A DNA stretch of 64,000 nt from Cupriavidus sp. WGlv3 (GCF_023952475.1 NZ_JALHRX010000016.1:1-64000), one strand, 5' to 3'; positions 17,157 to 26,858 are shown, counted from the stretch's first letter. Made by a program: numbers and translations. Notes: generated by a model not told the origin, from the letters alone.

Positions 17157-19940
17157 TCACGCCAGCAGCGCCTTGCCCACGTCGCCGGCCAGCACGCGCT
17201 TGCCAAGCGCGTGCCCGAGGGCCCGGTAGCTTTCCCATTGCGCCTCGTCGAAGAACTGGTCGCCGGTACCTTCCTGTGGGAAGGCCGGGTGCGTGGTGCC
17301 ATAGTGGCGCACGTCGGCCGGCGCCCATGACACCAGCCGCGGCTTGATCAGCACGATGCGGCAGACACGCGCGCGCGGCGCCGCGCAGGCCGGGTCGGTG
17401 CGGAACACGTCGAGCAGCACCGCGCATTTGTCGGCGGCGCCGGCGCTGGCCAACTGACCCGGCACGAAATCGTCCGGCACGCCGAAGACTCGGCTCAGCA
17501 CCGGATGCGTGGTGGCGGCCTCGGTATCGACGACGATCTCGAGGCCATGGTCGATGCGCGCCAGGCGGATCAGGTTGGCAAGGTCGCCGAAGCGATAGTC
17601 GGGATCGGCCCCGCAGTCGCACAGCACGATCAGCGCGACGTCCCGGCCGGGGCGCAGCAGTTCGTAGACACCGGTGTTGTCGAAATGGCCGCCGTCCGAC
17701 AGGTACTGCCAGCCGCGCCGCGTACCGTGGAAGCGCGCGCTCAGCTCGCATCCCAGGTAATACTGCGTGCGGAAGATGCCGGCGGCCAGCCACGGATGCG
17801 TGGCGCGTTCGGGATGGCGCCAGCGCTCGCCCTCGCGCCCGCCGCGACGCGCGTAGCGGGCCGGGAATGATGGCCACCACGTGCCCAGCCGCAGGTTGGC
17901 CAGCCCAAGCAACAGTGATGTGCCGAGCGTGGTGGCACGGCCCAGCCCGGTGGACACCGCCGCGCCCGAGATCGCGATCCAGTCGCCCACCGTCAGCGCT
18001 TGCGCCAGCTTGCCCGATGACGGCCATGACGCATCCGGGCAGCACTGCCAGCCATCGACGGTGAAGCGCGCATAGGCGTCCGGCGCGATCGCGCTCGCGG
18101 CGCCCGGCTGCGGCAGGCCGGCACCGGGTGCCAGGCACAGCGGCTTGCCCTTGCGGTCGCGCTGGACCAGTTGCTCGGCGGGATCGACAGTCAGGTTCAG
18201 CGTCACGTTGATCAGGTGCAGCGGCGCCAGCACGTGCGGGTCGTAGTAGGCGTTGAGGCTGAGCTGGTCGCCGGGCACGGGCTCGGCCACGCTGAAGCGC
18301 GCGCGCCGGCGCCGGTCCGCCGCCGGATCGGGATCGGGTGCGGCAAAGCGCTCGCCGTTGGACGCTCCCAGGTAGGCGCGCGTGAGGCGCGCCGCGTAGA
18401 AGGGTTGCAGCGTGGACAGGTTCAGGAAGCCAGTGAAGCGGCCGGCGACCAGCGCCAGCACCAGCGCCACCACCGTCAGCGTGGCCAGCGCCGGCCCCGT
18501 GTAGGCGGTGCCATACACCAGCCAGTCGACCGGCTCGCGGCCATTCCAGCGCACCCACAGCACCAGCCACGACCACAGCACGTACAGCAGCAGCGCCAGC
18601 ACCGCCGCGGCCGCCCCGGCCAGCAGCGAGATCGGCAGGCGTGCCCACAGTGCGCGCCAGGCAGTACCGGCGCTGCCCTTGCGGCCTTCATCGAGCCGGC
18701 GCGCGCCGTAGCGCACCAGCCAGACCAGCACGCCCAGCGCGCTCGCGGGCAGCGCCACGCCCCACGGATGGCCAGCGGCCTGGGCATACAGGTAAGTGGT
18801 GCGCGCGACGGTATCGGCCACGCCCAGTGCCGCCAGCCACAGCGTCAGCGTCACTGCCGTGCGCAGCGCACGCGTGGCGCGCACGCGATAGCCGGAAACC
18901 GTGCGCGGCTCGCCCTGCAGCATCACCAGGCAGGCCAGCACGCCAAGCCAGGTCAGCACGCCCAGTGCGGCAAACAACTGCGCCGGCAGCGGCTGCGCCC
19001 CGATCCGTTCCGACCCGTACGCGGCGCCGAGCAACAGCAGTCCCAGCAGCGTGGCCACCATCGGCGCGGGGCTGAAGAAGCGCCCCGGCGCCTGCGGCTC
19101 GCTGGCGCGCGGATAGACCAGCCAGTACGCCAGGCCGGGCGGCACCGCGCCGAGCACCACCGTCACCAGCGGCAGCCACAGCAACGGGCTCCACCAGATC
19201 GCGCATTCGCCCTGGTTGAAGGCCTGCCGCGCATCGTGGAGCAGGTCCATCTCATAACGTCCGAACCCGTACCAGGCGCCCGCCGCGCCGTGCAGCAGCA
19301 GCGCCAGCAGCGACAGCAACACCAGCAGCGCGCTGCCGATCACGTAGTGCATCGCCAGCCAGTTGCGCGCCACCAGCGCGGCGGCATAGAGGTTGTCGCC
19401 CGCGCCCGTGGGCGACAGGTAGCGGCCGTTCTCGCGCAGCCACGCGACCGCGCCGCGGCCGGGATCAGCGGCATAGGAGACCGAGGTGTGGATGCGTCCC
19501 GGTGGCTCGCATTGCAGCGTGTGGTAGGCGTCGGCGGCGGCTTGGACCGGGCCGGTGCCGCGGCGCAGGCGACCGGGCACGAACAGGCTGACGAAGAAGG
19601 CGCCAAGGTACCCGCCGCCGCTGACGGTCGACAGGTAATCGAACTGGGCCAGCAGCGAAGCCAAGCCGGGAACGGTCTGCGCCGCGGCGGCGGTGCTCGC
19701 CGCGGGCGTCTTGGGCGCGCCGCCGGGCGGGGTGGCCGCGGTCGCGCCTGCCGGCATGTCGGTGCCGGCCAGCGCCTGCATCACGCCCAGGCAGAAGGTG
19801 GCGCTGCGGATGCCGCCGCCGGACAACGCCAGCGCCCAGTTGCGCTGGCCCTCTTGCGTGCGCGGCGCGATGCCGAGCAGGCGGCGGCGGTGCGCGATGC
19901 GGGCCGCTTCGTCGCCGTAACCGTGGTCTTCCGCAGCCAT
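17157..19940 (-). CDS. Membrane-anchored patatin-like phospholipase
   Basis: A 927-residue protein whose patatin lipase domain is split around a membrane region. The oxyanion loop GGGIRS is at 41-46 and the nucleophile segment STVSGGGYLG puts Ser at about 107, with Thr where most patatins have the first Gly of GxSxG. The catalytic Asp loop SDGGHFDNTG comes much later, near 750. Between them (about 190-500) are roughly ten hydrophobic segments. It should hydrolyse acyl lipids at the inner membrane. The start at 19940 (MAAEDHG) has a GGGAGG ribosome site. It lies between the two IclR paralogues. Confidence 0.85.
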   Translation of the reverse strand: MAAEDHGYGDEAARIAHRRRLLGIAPRTQEGQRNWALALSGGGIRSATFCLGVMQALAGTDMPAGATAATPPGGAPKTPAASTAAAAQTVPGLASLLAQFDYLSTVSGGGYLGAFFVSLFVPGRLRRGTGPVQAAADAYHTLQCEPPGRIHTSVSYAADPGRGAVAWLRENGRYLSPTGAGDNLYAAALVARNWLAMHYVIGSALLVLLSLLALLLHGAAGAWYGFGRYEMDLLHDARQAFNQGECAIWWSPLLWLPLVTVVLGAVPPGLAYWLVYPRASEPQAPGRFFSPAPMVATLLGLLLLGAAYGSERIGAQPLPAQLFAALGVLTWLGVLACLVMLQGEPRTVSGYRVRATRALRTAVTLTLWLAALGVADTVARTTYLYAQAAGHPWGVALPASALGVLVWLVRYGARRLDEGRKGSAGTAWRALWARLPISLLAGAAAAVLALLLYVLWSWLVLWVRWNGREPVDWLVYGTAYTGPALATLTVVALVLALVAGRFTGFLNLSTLQPFYAARLTRAYLGASNGERFAAPDPDPAADRRRRARFSVAEPVPGDQLSLNAYYDPHVLAPLHLINVTLNLTVDPAEQLVQRDRKGKPLCLAPGAGLPQPGAASAIAPDAYARFTVDGWQCCPDASWPSSGKLAQALTVGDWIAISGAAVSTGLGRATTLGTSLLLGLANLRLGTWWPSFPARYARRGGREGERWRHPERATHPWLAAGIFRTQYYLGCELSARFHGTRRGWQYLSDGGHFDNTGVYELLRPGRDVALIVLCDCGADPDYRFGDLANLIRLARIDHGLEIVVDTEAATTHPVLSRVFGVPDDFVPGQLASAGAADKCAVLLDVFRTDPACAAPRARVCRIVLIKPRLVSWAPADVRHYGTTHPAFPQEGTGDQFFDEAQWESYRALGHALGKRVLAGDVGKALLA

Positions 19941-20067
19941 GGGTGCCTCCCGTAGCAGTCGGCCTGCGCCAAGTATAGGCAAGAGCGCATGGTCGATATT
20001 CGCCCCAATCGGGGAGACGACTGCGCGTTAACCCTGATTGTTACGGGTGACAGCGAGGCCTAGCATT

Positions 20068-20103
20068 TCTCTGTATTAGAGACGTTGTCTCTTATATAGA
20101 GAC
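20068..20103. promoter_or_regulatory. Array of alternating half-sites, likely operator
   Basis: Four half-sites alternate in orientation: TCTCT (20068-20072), AGAGAC (20078-20083), GTCTCT (20087-20092) and AGAGAC (20098-20103), with spacers of 5, 3 and 5 bp. They lie 28-63 bp upstream of the IclR start at 20131 and cover a possible -35 (TTGTCT, 20085-20090); a -10-like TGTAAT is at 20107-20112. This fits autoregulation by the IclR protein, but the binding protein is not proven. No copy is visible upstream of the paralogue at 16383. Confidence 0.6.
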
Positions 20104-20130
20104 ACATGTAATTCCAAGCTTCGCTCGGCA

Positions 20131-20844
20131 ATGCTCAAGACCCTGGACGGCGCGCTGGCGCTGTTGACCCACTTCACCGTGCGCCAGCCCAGCTGGGGCG
20201 TGCGCGAGCTGGCCCGCCACAGCGGCGTGCACCATGCCGTGGTGCACCGCGTGCTGGCGACGTTCGCCGCCAACGGCTTCCTGGTGCAGGACGCGCAAGG
20301 ACGCTATGCCCTTGGCCTGCGCTGGTTCGAACTGGGACAGGTCACGCGCAAGACCTTTTCACCGGCCGAGGTGGTGCAGCCCGCGCTCGAGGCGCTGGCG
20401 CGGCAATGCGGTGAAACCGTGTTCCTGTCGTGGCTGGACGGTGACCACGGCCTGTGCACGGACATCGCGCACAGCCAGCACCAGTTGCGCTTTTCGATCG
20501 AGGTGGGCCAACGCTTCATCCTCGACGCGGGCGCGCATGCCAAGGCCATGCTGGCGTTCCAGCCGGAGGCGTTCCGGCGCCGGCTTGGCGGCGACGCGCC
20601 CGGGCTGGAAGCGCGGCTGGCGCAGGTCCGCGCCGACGGCTGGGCCTACACCTGCGAGGAATCCGCCGCCACGGTGGCCGGGCTGGCGCTGCCGCTGTTC
20701 CAGCGCGACAGCCAGGCGGTGGTGGGGTCGCTGGCCATCGCCGGTCCGCTGCAGCGGCTGACGCCGGACGCGGCGCCGCGCTGGCTGCAGGCGCTGCGCA
20801 CGGCGCGCAGCACCATCGGCCCGGTGGCCGGTTTCATGCGCTGA
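20131..20844 (+). CDS. IclR-family regulator, paralogue 2
   Basis: A 237-residue IclR regulator, close paralogue of the one at 16383. The winged helix includes WGVRELARHSGVHHAVVHRVLATF and the effector domain has GAHAKAMLAF. A shorter loop around residues 150-160 accounts for most of the length difference. No clear ribosome site precedes the ATG, and the predicted leader is only about 12 nt. The gene sits directly upstream of the OPT transporter, so it probably controls the peptide-use operon at 20909-26848 and itself through the half-site array. Confidence 0.9.
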   Translation: MLKTLDGALALLTHFTVRQPSWGVRELARHSGVHHAVVHRVLATFAANGFLVQDAQGRYALGLRWFELGQVTRKTFSPAEVVQPALEALARQCGETVFLSWLDGDHGLCTDIAHSQHQLRFSIEVGQRFILDAGAHAKAMLAFQPEAFRRRLGGDAPGLEARLAQVRADGWAYTCEESAATVAGLALPLFQRDSQAVVGSLAIAGPLQRLTPDAAPRWLQALRTARSTIGPVAGFMR

Positions 20845-20908
20845 GCGCGCGCCAGGCATCACACACAACAGACAAAACCAGACAACACTACGGGGAGCGG
20901 TGGAAGAC

Positions 20909-22528
20909 ATGACCATGCCAACACAACTGAACGCGCCGATGGCGGCGCAGCCCGCGACACGGACGCGCTTCATGGAGCCCTTGCTGCTGCTGGTCTCCGT
21001 GGGCCTGTCCGTATTCGGCGCCATGATCGGCATGCAGCTGATCGTGTCGCTGGGGATCTCGGCCAACACCTCGATCATCGGCGCGCTGATCGCGATCGTG
21101 TTCTCGCGCATCCCGCTCGAAATCACGCGGCGCTTCCGCGTGCTGGAGCGGCAGAACCTGGTGCAGACCGCAATCTCGTCGGCCACCTTCGGCGCCGCCA
21201 ACTCGCTGATGATCCCGATCGGCGTGCCGTACGCGATGGGCATGCCCGAGCTGGCCACGCCGATGCTGATCGGCGCGGTGATCGCCATGTTCGTCGACGG
21301 CGCGATGCTGTACTTCCTGTTCGGCAGCAGGATCTTCCCGGCCACCGGCACCTGGCCGGCCGGCATCGCCACCGCCGAGGCCATCTGGGCCGGCGACCGC
21401 GGCGGGCGCAAGGCGGCCTTCCTGGGCCTGGGCGTTGCCGTGGGCGTGGGCGGTGCGTGGCTGGGCGTGCCGATGTCCGCGTTCGGCGCGGCCTTCCTGG
21501 GCAACCTGGCGGCGCTGACCATGTTCGGCATCGGCCTGCTGGTGCGCGGCTATTCGGTGGCGCTGACCGGCATCGATATCGCCAGGGCGTATATCCCGCA
21601 CGGCCTGATGATCGGCGCGGGCATCGTCGCGCTGTTCCAGGTGGCGCATGAAATCCGCCGTGCGCGCCACGCGCCGGCGGCCGACGCGCGCACCATCGCG
21701 GGCACCATTGAAGTCCCGGCCGCGCGCGCCAGCCGCATCCTGTCGGGCGGCTTCCTGATCTACCTGGCGATCGCGCTGCTGATCTCGGTGCTGGCCGGCC
21801 ATATCTCGGACATGTCGCTGGGCATGCTGGTGCTGTTCGTGCTGTACGCCGCCTTTGCCGCCTACGTGCACGAGCTGATCGTCGGCATCGCGGCGATGCA
21901 TTCGGGCTGGTTCCCGGCCTTCGCGGTGGCGCTGATCACGCTGACCATCGGCATCCTGATCGGCTTCCCGCCGACCGCGCTGGCGGTGCTGGTGGGCTTT
22001 TCGGCCGCGACCGGGCCGGCCTTCGCCGACATGGGCTACGACCTCAAGACCGGCTACCTGCTGCGCGGCGAAGGCCGCGACATGGAAGCCGAGCTGGCCG
22101 GGCGCAAGCAGCAGTTCCTGGCCGCGATGATCGGCTTTGCGGTGGCCGCGGTGGTGGTGCTGGTGTTCCACGGCAGCTTCTTCGCGCAGGGCCTGATCCC
22201 GCCGGTGGACCGCGTCTACGCGGCCTCGATCAAGGCGGGCTCGTCGGCCGAGATCGCGCGCAACCTGATGATCTGGGCCGTTCCCGGCGCGCTGCTGCAG
22301 TGGCTCGGCGGCTCCAAGCGCCAGCTTGGCATCCTGCTCTCCACCGGCATGCTGATTGCCTCGCCGCTGGCCGGCTGGGCGGTGCTGGCGGGCCTGGCGA
22401 TCCGCTTCGTGCTGCAGCGCCTGCGCGGCGACAGGCACGTCGCCGAGATGAGCGCCTTCGCTGGCGGCGTGATCGCGGGCGACGCCCTGTTCAGCTTTTT
22501 CGGTTCGGTCACCAAGCTGAACAAGTAA
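20909..22528 (+). CDS. OPT/YSL-family oligopeptide transporter
   Basis: A 539-residue integral membrane protein with about 14 hydrophobic segments. The pattern of long helices with GVPYAMGMPE, FPATGTWPAGIATAEAIWAGDRGG and GFSAATGPAFADMGYDLKTG fits OPT-family transporters, which import oligopeptides or metal chelates by proton symport. The ATG at 20909 is chosen because the GGGGAG ribosome site (20892-20897) lies 11 bp away; the GTG at 20900 is too close. It is followed by a PLP enzyme, dipeptidase E, a porin and a DUF1177 protein, a peptide uptake and breakdown set. Confidence 0.85.
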   Translation: MTMPTQLNAPMAAQPATRTRFMEPLLLLVSVGLSVFGAMIGMQLIVSLGISANTSIIGALIAIVFSRIPLEITRRFRVLERQNLVQTAISSATFGAANSLMIPIGVPYAMGMPELATPMLIGAVIAMFVDGAMLYFLFGSRIFPATGTWPAGIATAEAIWAGDRGGRKAAFLGLGVAVGVGGAWLGVPMSAFGAAFLGNLAALTMFGIGLLVRGYSVALTGIDIARAYIPHGLMIGAGIVALFQVAHEIRRARHAPAADARTIAGTIEVPAARASRILSGGFLIYLAIALLISVLAGHISDMSLGMLVLFVLYAAFAAYVHELIVGIAAMHSGWFPAFAVALITLTIGILIGFPPTALAVLVGFSAATGPAFADMGYDLKTGYLLRGEGRDMEAELAGRKQQFLAAMIGFAVAAVVVLVFHGSFFAQGLIPPVDRVYAASIKAGSSAEIARNLMIWAVPGALLQWLGGSKRQLGILLSTGMLIASPLAGWAVLAGLAIRFVLQRLRGDRHVAEMSAFAGGVIAGDALFSFFGSVTKLNK

Positions 22529-22582
22529 GCCCTACCTGCGGGCGCACGCGCTGCGCCCCTATGTCATTTCCCGAGACGTTCC

Positions 22583-23767
22583 ATGGATATAAAGGCAATC
22601 CGCGCCGACACCCCGCTGACGGCTTCCACCATCTATCTCGACACCGCCGCGGCCTCGATCCCGCCCGACGCCGTGCTCGACACCGTGCGCAGCTACCTGC
22701 TCGACACCGGTCATGTCGGCATCTACCTGCCGGCATTCCGCAAAGAGACCTATGCCCGCGTCGAAGCCGTGCGCACCACGCTGGCCGCATGGCTGAACTG
22801 CGCGGCCGACGAGCTCGCCTTCACCAAGAACGCCACCGAGAGCATCTCGATCGTGGCGCGCGGCATCGCCTGGCAAGCCGGCGATGAAGTGCTGGTGGCC
22901 GACACCGAGATGTTGAGCAACCTGCTGCCGTGGCGCCGCCTGGAGCAATCGCACGGCATCGTGGTGAAGATGGTGGCGGCCAACGGCGAAGGGCTGCTGT
23001 CGCCAGAGGCGTTCGCGGCCGCGATCACGCCGCGCACGCGCCTGCTGACCTTCTCGCACCTGCCCAATTCCACCGGCGCGGTGCAGCCCGCGGCGCAGAT
23101 CTGCGCGGTGGCGCGCCAGCATGGCGTGCTGTCGCTGGTCAACGGCGCGCAGAGCGTGGGCATGCTGCGCTCGGACGTCGCCGAGCTGGGCTGCGATTTC
23201 CTCGCCGGCTGCGGCCGCAAGGCGCTGCGCGCGACCGAAGGCTCCGGCTTCCTGTATGTGCGTCGCGAACGGATCGCGCAGATCGAACCGATGCTGGTGG
23301 GCTGGTGGAACGGCGCCTATGACCGCGCCACCGGCGCGTTGTCGCTGGTGCCGGGCGCAAAACGCTTCGAAGCGGGCTGCCCGATCGTGCCGGCCATCCT
23401 GGGCCTGGGCACCGCCATCGACTACGCCGCCGCGATCGGCATCGACGCCATCGAAACACGCGTGCGCGACCTGACCGAGTATGCGGTGGCGAAGCTCTCG
23501 TCGATCCCCGGCTTCGAGCTGTACGGCCCGGCTGATGTGGCCCACCGCATCGGCATCGTGCCGTTCAACGTGCGCGGCGTCGACCCGGCCCGCATCGTCG
23601 CCGCGCTGGAAGCGCAGCAATGCATCATCGAAGCCGGCAACTTCATGGCCGACGCCATCCTGGCGCGCTACGGCGTGTCGACCATGGCGCGCGTGTCGCT
23701 GCACTACTTCAACACCCATGACGAGATCGACCGCGTCGCCGCGCTGGTGCGCGCAGCGATTGCCTGA
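22583..23767 (+). CDS. Class V aminotransferase-fold PLP enzyme
   Basis: A 394-residue PLP enzyme of the class V aminotransferase/cysteine desulfurase/isopenicillin-N-epimerase type. TIYLDTAAASIPP opens the fold; FTKNATESISIVARGI and FSHLPNSTGAVQP are cofactor-site segments; the PLP lysine is probably that in GCGRKALRATEGSGFLYV (about residue 213). It lies 55 bp after the OPT gene. It may act on an amino acid or modified dipeptide released from the imported peptide. Specificity cannot be read from the sequence. Confidence 0.85.
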   Translation: MDIKAIRADTPLTASTIYLDTAAASIPPDAVLDTVRSYLLDTGHVGIYLPAFRKETYARVEAVRTTLAAWLNCAADELAFTKNATESISIVARGIAWQAGDEVLVADTEMLSNLLPWRRLEQSHGIVVKMVAANGEGLLSPEAFAAAITPRTRLLTFSHLPNSTGAVQPAAQICAVARQHGVLSLVNGAQSVGMLRSDVAELGCDFLAGCGRKALRATEGSGFLYVRRERIAQIEPMLVGWWNGAYDRATGALSLVPGAKRFEAGCPIVPAILGLGTAIDYAAAIGIDAIETRVRDLTEYAVAKLSSIPGFELYGPADVAHRIGIVPFNVRGVDPARIVAALEAQQCIIEAGNFMADAILARYGVSTMARVSLHYFNTHDEIDRVAALVRAAIA

Positions 23768-23798
23768 CCCCATACCTGAACCGACGGAAACGCAAGAC

Positions 23799-24554
23799 AT
23801 GACCCAACGCATCCTCCTGATGAGCAGCTCGCGCAAGGACAACCTCGGCTACCTCGAGCATGCCGGCGAGCAGATCCACACGCTGCTGAAGCATGAGCCG
23901 CGCAAGGTGCTGTTCGTGCCGTTCGCCGGCGTGACCTTCAGCTTCGATACCTACGAGGGCATGGTCAGGCCGGTGTTCGAAAAGCTGGGCTACGCGCTGG
24001 AATCGATCCATCACAGCGCCGATCCGCGGCGCGCCGTGCAGCAGGCCGACGCCATCGCGGTCGGCGGCGGCAACACCTTCGCGCTGCTCAAGCGCCTCTA
24101 CGACGCCGGTATCGTCGACGCGATCCGCGCCAAGGTGCGCGCCGGCACGCCGTACGTGGGCTGGAGCGCCGGCAGCAACGTCGCCTGCCCGACCATCCGC
24201 ACCACCAACGACATGCCAATCGTGCAGCCGCCGTCGCTGCGCGCGCTGGGACTGGTGCCGTTCCAGATCAACCCGCACTTCATCAGCGGCAAGCCCGCCG
24301 GGCACAACGGCGAAAGCCGCGAAGAGCGGCTCGCCGAGTTCCTGCACATCAATGCGCCGGAACAGGTGTTTGCGCTGCCGGAAGGCTCGGCGCTGTATTC
24401 GGATGGCACGACCGGCCTGGTGCTGGGCGAGCGCAATGCTCTGTGGTTCCCGGCGGAAGGGCAGGTTGAGACGATTCGCGAGGGTGAGGCGTTCGCACTG
24501 TCGAAGATCACCGGGCCGGCGGGCATGCAGGACTGGCCGGACTTTGCCGTCTGA
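23799..24554 (+). CDS. pepE: Dipeptidase E, alpha-aspartyl dipeptidase
   Basis: A 251-residue member of peptidase family S51, which splits Asp-Xaa dipeptides in the cytoplasm. The nucleophile sits in GWSAGSN (Ser about 123), with VGGGNTFALL before it and FQINPHFI carrying the expected His. The start at 23799 (MTQRIL) is 31 bp after the PLP-enzyme stop; the longer frame overlapping that gene is a reading-frame accident. It makes the cluster's role in peptide use convincing. Confidence 0.92.
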   Translation: MTQRILLMSSSRKDNLGYLEHAGEQIHTLLKHEPRKVLFVPFAGVTFSFDTYEGMVRPVFEKLGYALESIHHSADPRRAVQQADAIAVGGGNTFALLKRLYDAGIVDAIRAKVRAGTPYVGWSAGSNVACPTIRTTNDMPIVQPPSLRALGLVPFQINPHFISGKPAGHNGESREERLAEFLHINAPEQVFALPEGSALYSDGTTGLVLGERNALWFPAEGQVETIREGEAFALSKITGPAGMQDWPDFAV

Positions 24555-24674
24555 TTTGCCTGAACCGCTGATGCACTGACGCCGGGCCCGACCCGGCCAC
24601 AACAATCAAGAATCCCGCGGGCCGCGTTGCGCCGCCCGCGCGGCCCCCTTTTGCCTTCTGGAGGAGAAAACAAA

Positions 24675-25835
24675 ATGAGCCCAACCCTTCGCCGTGCCAT
24701 GCGCCTGGCATTTACAGCGCTGCTGGCCCTGCCCGCCACCACCATGGCGCAATCCGGCGTCACGCTGTACGGCGTCATCGATACCGCGCTGACATACCAG
24801 ACCCACTCAAACCCCGCCGGCGACGCGCAGGTCGGCCTGCAGCAGGGCGGCGAAGGCTTCCTGTCGGGCAGCCGCTTTGGCCTGAAGGGTGTCGAGGACC
24901 TGGGCGGCGGCGTGAAGGCGGGCTTTGTGCTGGAGAACGGGCTGCTGGCCGATACCGGCCGGCTCGACCAGCAAGGCCAGCTGTTCGGACGCCAGGCGTA
25001 CGTGAAGATCGGCAACCGGTGGGGCGAGCTGGCGCTGGGCCGGCAGTACACCACCGCCAACACCATGCTGTACTACGTCGATCCGCTCGGCGTGGGCGCG
25101 GCGCCGTCCAATGCGTGGATGGTCTACCTGACCGGCCAGCGCTACGACAACGCCGTCAGCTATACCGGCAATTTCGGCCCGGTGTCGGTGATCGCGGAAT
25201 ACGCGCTCGGCGAGACCGCGGGCAACACCCGCGCGATGTCGTCGATGTCGTTCGGCGTCAAGTACGCGGCCGGCCCGATCACCGCCGTCGGCGACTTCCA
25301 GCAGACCCGCGACAGCCAGAGCCGCAACGCCAACATCTACCTGGCGGGCCTGAAGGCCGCGCTCGGCCGCGCCAGCCTGTTCGCCAACTACATCCACAGC
25401 GACCGCGACGCGGGCTTCGACTCGTCGAAGGGCGGCACCGATACGGCCACCATCACCAGCATGTCGACCGCCGCCACGCCGGCCAACCGTGCGGCGATCA
25501 GCTCGGTGTTCGGCAGCAGCCGCCACGACGATTTCTTCACGCTGGGCGCGAGCTACGCCGTGACCGGCAACGTCACCCTGACCGGCAGCGTGATGCACAA
25601 CCGCACCCGCGCCGACAACTTCAGCGGCAACCGCACCACCGCGTATGCGGTGGCCGGCTACGCCTTCAGCAAACGCACCGACGCCTACCTGGCGCTGGCC
25701 TATGACCGCGTCCACGGCGACTGGTCGGGCCTGTTCGGCAACAACACCACCAGCTGGACCGGCGGCAGCGGCACGCCGCTGGACGGGCGCGACACGCAGA
25801 CCACGGTGATGGTCGGCCTGCGCCACCAGTTCTGA
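24675..25835 (+). CDS. Burkholderia-type general porin
   Basis: A 386-residue outer-membrane porin of the Gram-negative trimeric family. It has a signal peptide (cleavage after TTMAQ), then SGVTLYGVIDTALTYQTH, SGSRFGLKGVEDLGGGVKAGFVLENG, FGRQAYVKIGNRWGELALGRQ and a C-terminal beta-strand ending in HQF with the terminal Phe used by the BAM machinery. A GGAGGAG ribosome site precedes the ATG. It would provide outer-membrane entry for the OPT substrate. Confidence 0.93.
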   Translation: MSPTLRRAMRLAFTALLALPATTMAQSGVTLYGVIDTALTYQTHSNPAGDAQVGLQQGGEGFLSGSRFGLKGVEDLGGGVKAGFVLENGLLADTGRLDQQGQLFGRQAYVKIGNRWGELALGRQYTTANTMLYYVDPLGVGAAPSNAWMVYLTGQRYDNAVSYTGNFGPVSVIAEYALGETAGNTRAMSSMSFGVKYAAGPITAVGDFQQTRDSQSRNANIYLAGLKAALGRASLFANYIHSDRDAGFDSSKGGTDTATITSMSTAATPANRAAISSVFGSSRHDDFFTLGASYAVTGNVTLTGSVMHNRTRADNFSGNRTTAYAVAGYAFSKRTDAYLALAYDRVHGDWSGLFGNNTTSWTGGSGTPLDGRDTQTTVMVGLRHQF

Positions 25836-25891
25836 TCGATTTGTAGAACGCCCTGCCCGCGCCACGCGGGGGGAAACCTTTGGAGAAAGCC

Positions 25892-26848
25892 ATGGCCCTG
25901 CAGCAGACGCTGGTCATTCACGAAGCCCTGGACAGCCCGCACGCCAACGGCGCGCTCGTCAGCGAACTGTTCGCGCCGTACGCCGAGGCTGGCGTATCGG
26001 TGCAAGTCACCACGGTCAACAACGCGCCGCCCGAGAACACGGCCAACACCACCGACTTCATCACCATCGTGATCCCGGGCAGCGCCGGCAAGCGCGGCGG
26101 CGGCAAGGCGCCGACGCTGGGTGTGATCGGCCGCAACGGCGCCATCGGCGCGCGTCCGGAACTGGTGGGGCTGGTGTCCGATGCCGATGGCCCGATCGGC
26201 TGCCTGGCGGTGGCGCTGAAGCTGGCGCAGATGAAGGCGCGCGGCGACCACGTGGCGGGCGACGTGATCGTGACCACGCACCTGTCGACCAATGTCTCGA
26301 TGGTGCCGCACGACCCGGTGCCGTTCATGGGCATGCCGGTGTCGTCCGACACCATGAACGGCTACCAGGTGCTGCCGGAAATGGACGCGATCCTGTCGAT
26401 CGATGCGTCCAAGGGCAACAGCATCGTCAAGCACCGCGGCTTTGCAATTTCGCCGACGGCGATGCAGGGCTATATCCTGCGCGTGGCGCCCGACTTGGTG
26501 GCGACCATGGAATCGACCACCGGCTGCCCGGCGGTGACCTTCCCGATCTCGCTGCAGGACATCACGCCGTACCACAACGGCCTGTACCACTTCAACAGCA
26601 TCATGCAGCCGCACGTAGCCACGCCGGCGCCGGTGGTGGGCGTGGCGGTGACGGCGCAGTCGGTGGTGTCGGGCAGCGCGACCTCGGCCAACCATGAGGT
26701 CGACATCGCCGAGGCGGTGCGCTTCTGCGTCGAAGTGTCCAAGCGCTTCGGCGCCGGCAAGTGCCAGTTCTTCAACGCCGCCGAGTGGGAGAAGATCCGC
26801 GCGATCTATCCGGACCTGTCGGTGTTCCAGACCGCGGGCCAGCGCTGA
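25892..26848 (+). CDS. DUF1177 domain protein
   Basis: A 318-residue protein of the DUF1177 family, function unknown. Conserved-looking stretches include HVAGDVIVTTHLSTNV, FMGMPVSSDTMN, SIDASKGNS and KCQFFNAAEWEKI. The His/Asp/Glu-rich pattern and overall layout recall zinc aminopeptidase-like or amidohydrolase-like folds, but I cannot assign catalytic residues with confidence. The ATG at 25892 is preferred to a TTG at 25880 that lies in the GGAGA ribosome site. It is last in the peptide cluster, so a peptidase-like role is plausible. Confidence 0.75.
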   Translation: MALQQTLVIHEALDSPHANGALVSELFAPYAEAGVSVQVTTVNNAPPENTANTTDFITIVIPGSAGKRGGGKAPTLGVIGRNGAIGARPELVGLVSDADGPIGCLAVALKLAQMKARGDHVAGDVIVTTHLSTNVSMVPHDPVPFMGMPVSSDTMNGYQVLPEMDAILSIDASKGNSIVKHRGFAISPTAMQGYILRVAPDLVATMESTTGCPAVTFPISLQDITPYHNGLYHFNSIMQPHVATPAPVVGVAVTAQSVVSGSATSANHEVDIAEAVRFCVEVSKRFGAGKCQFFNAAEWEKIRAIYPDLSVFQTAGQR

Positions 26849-26858
26849 AGCCAGCGGC

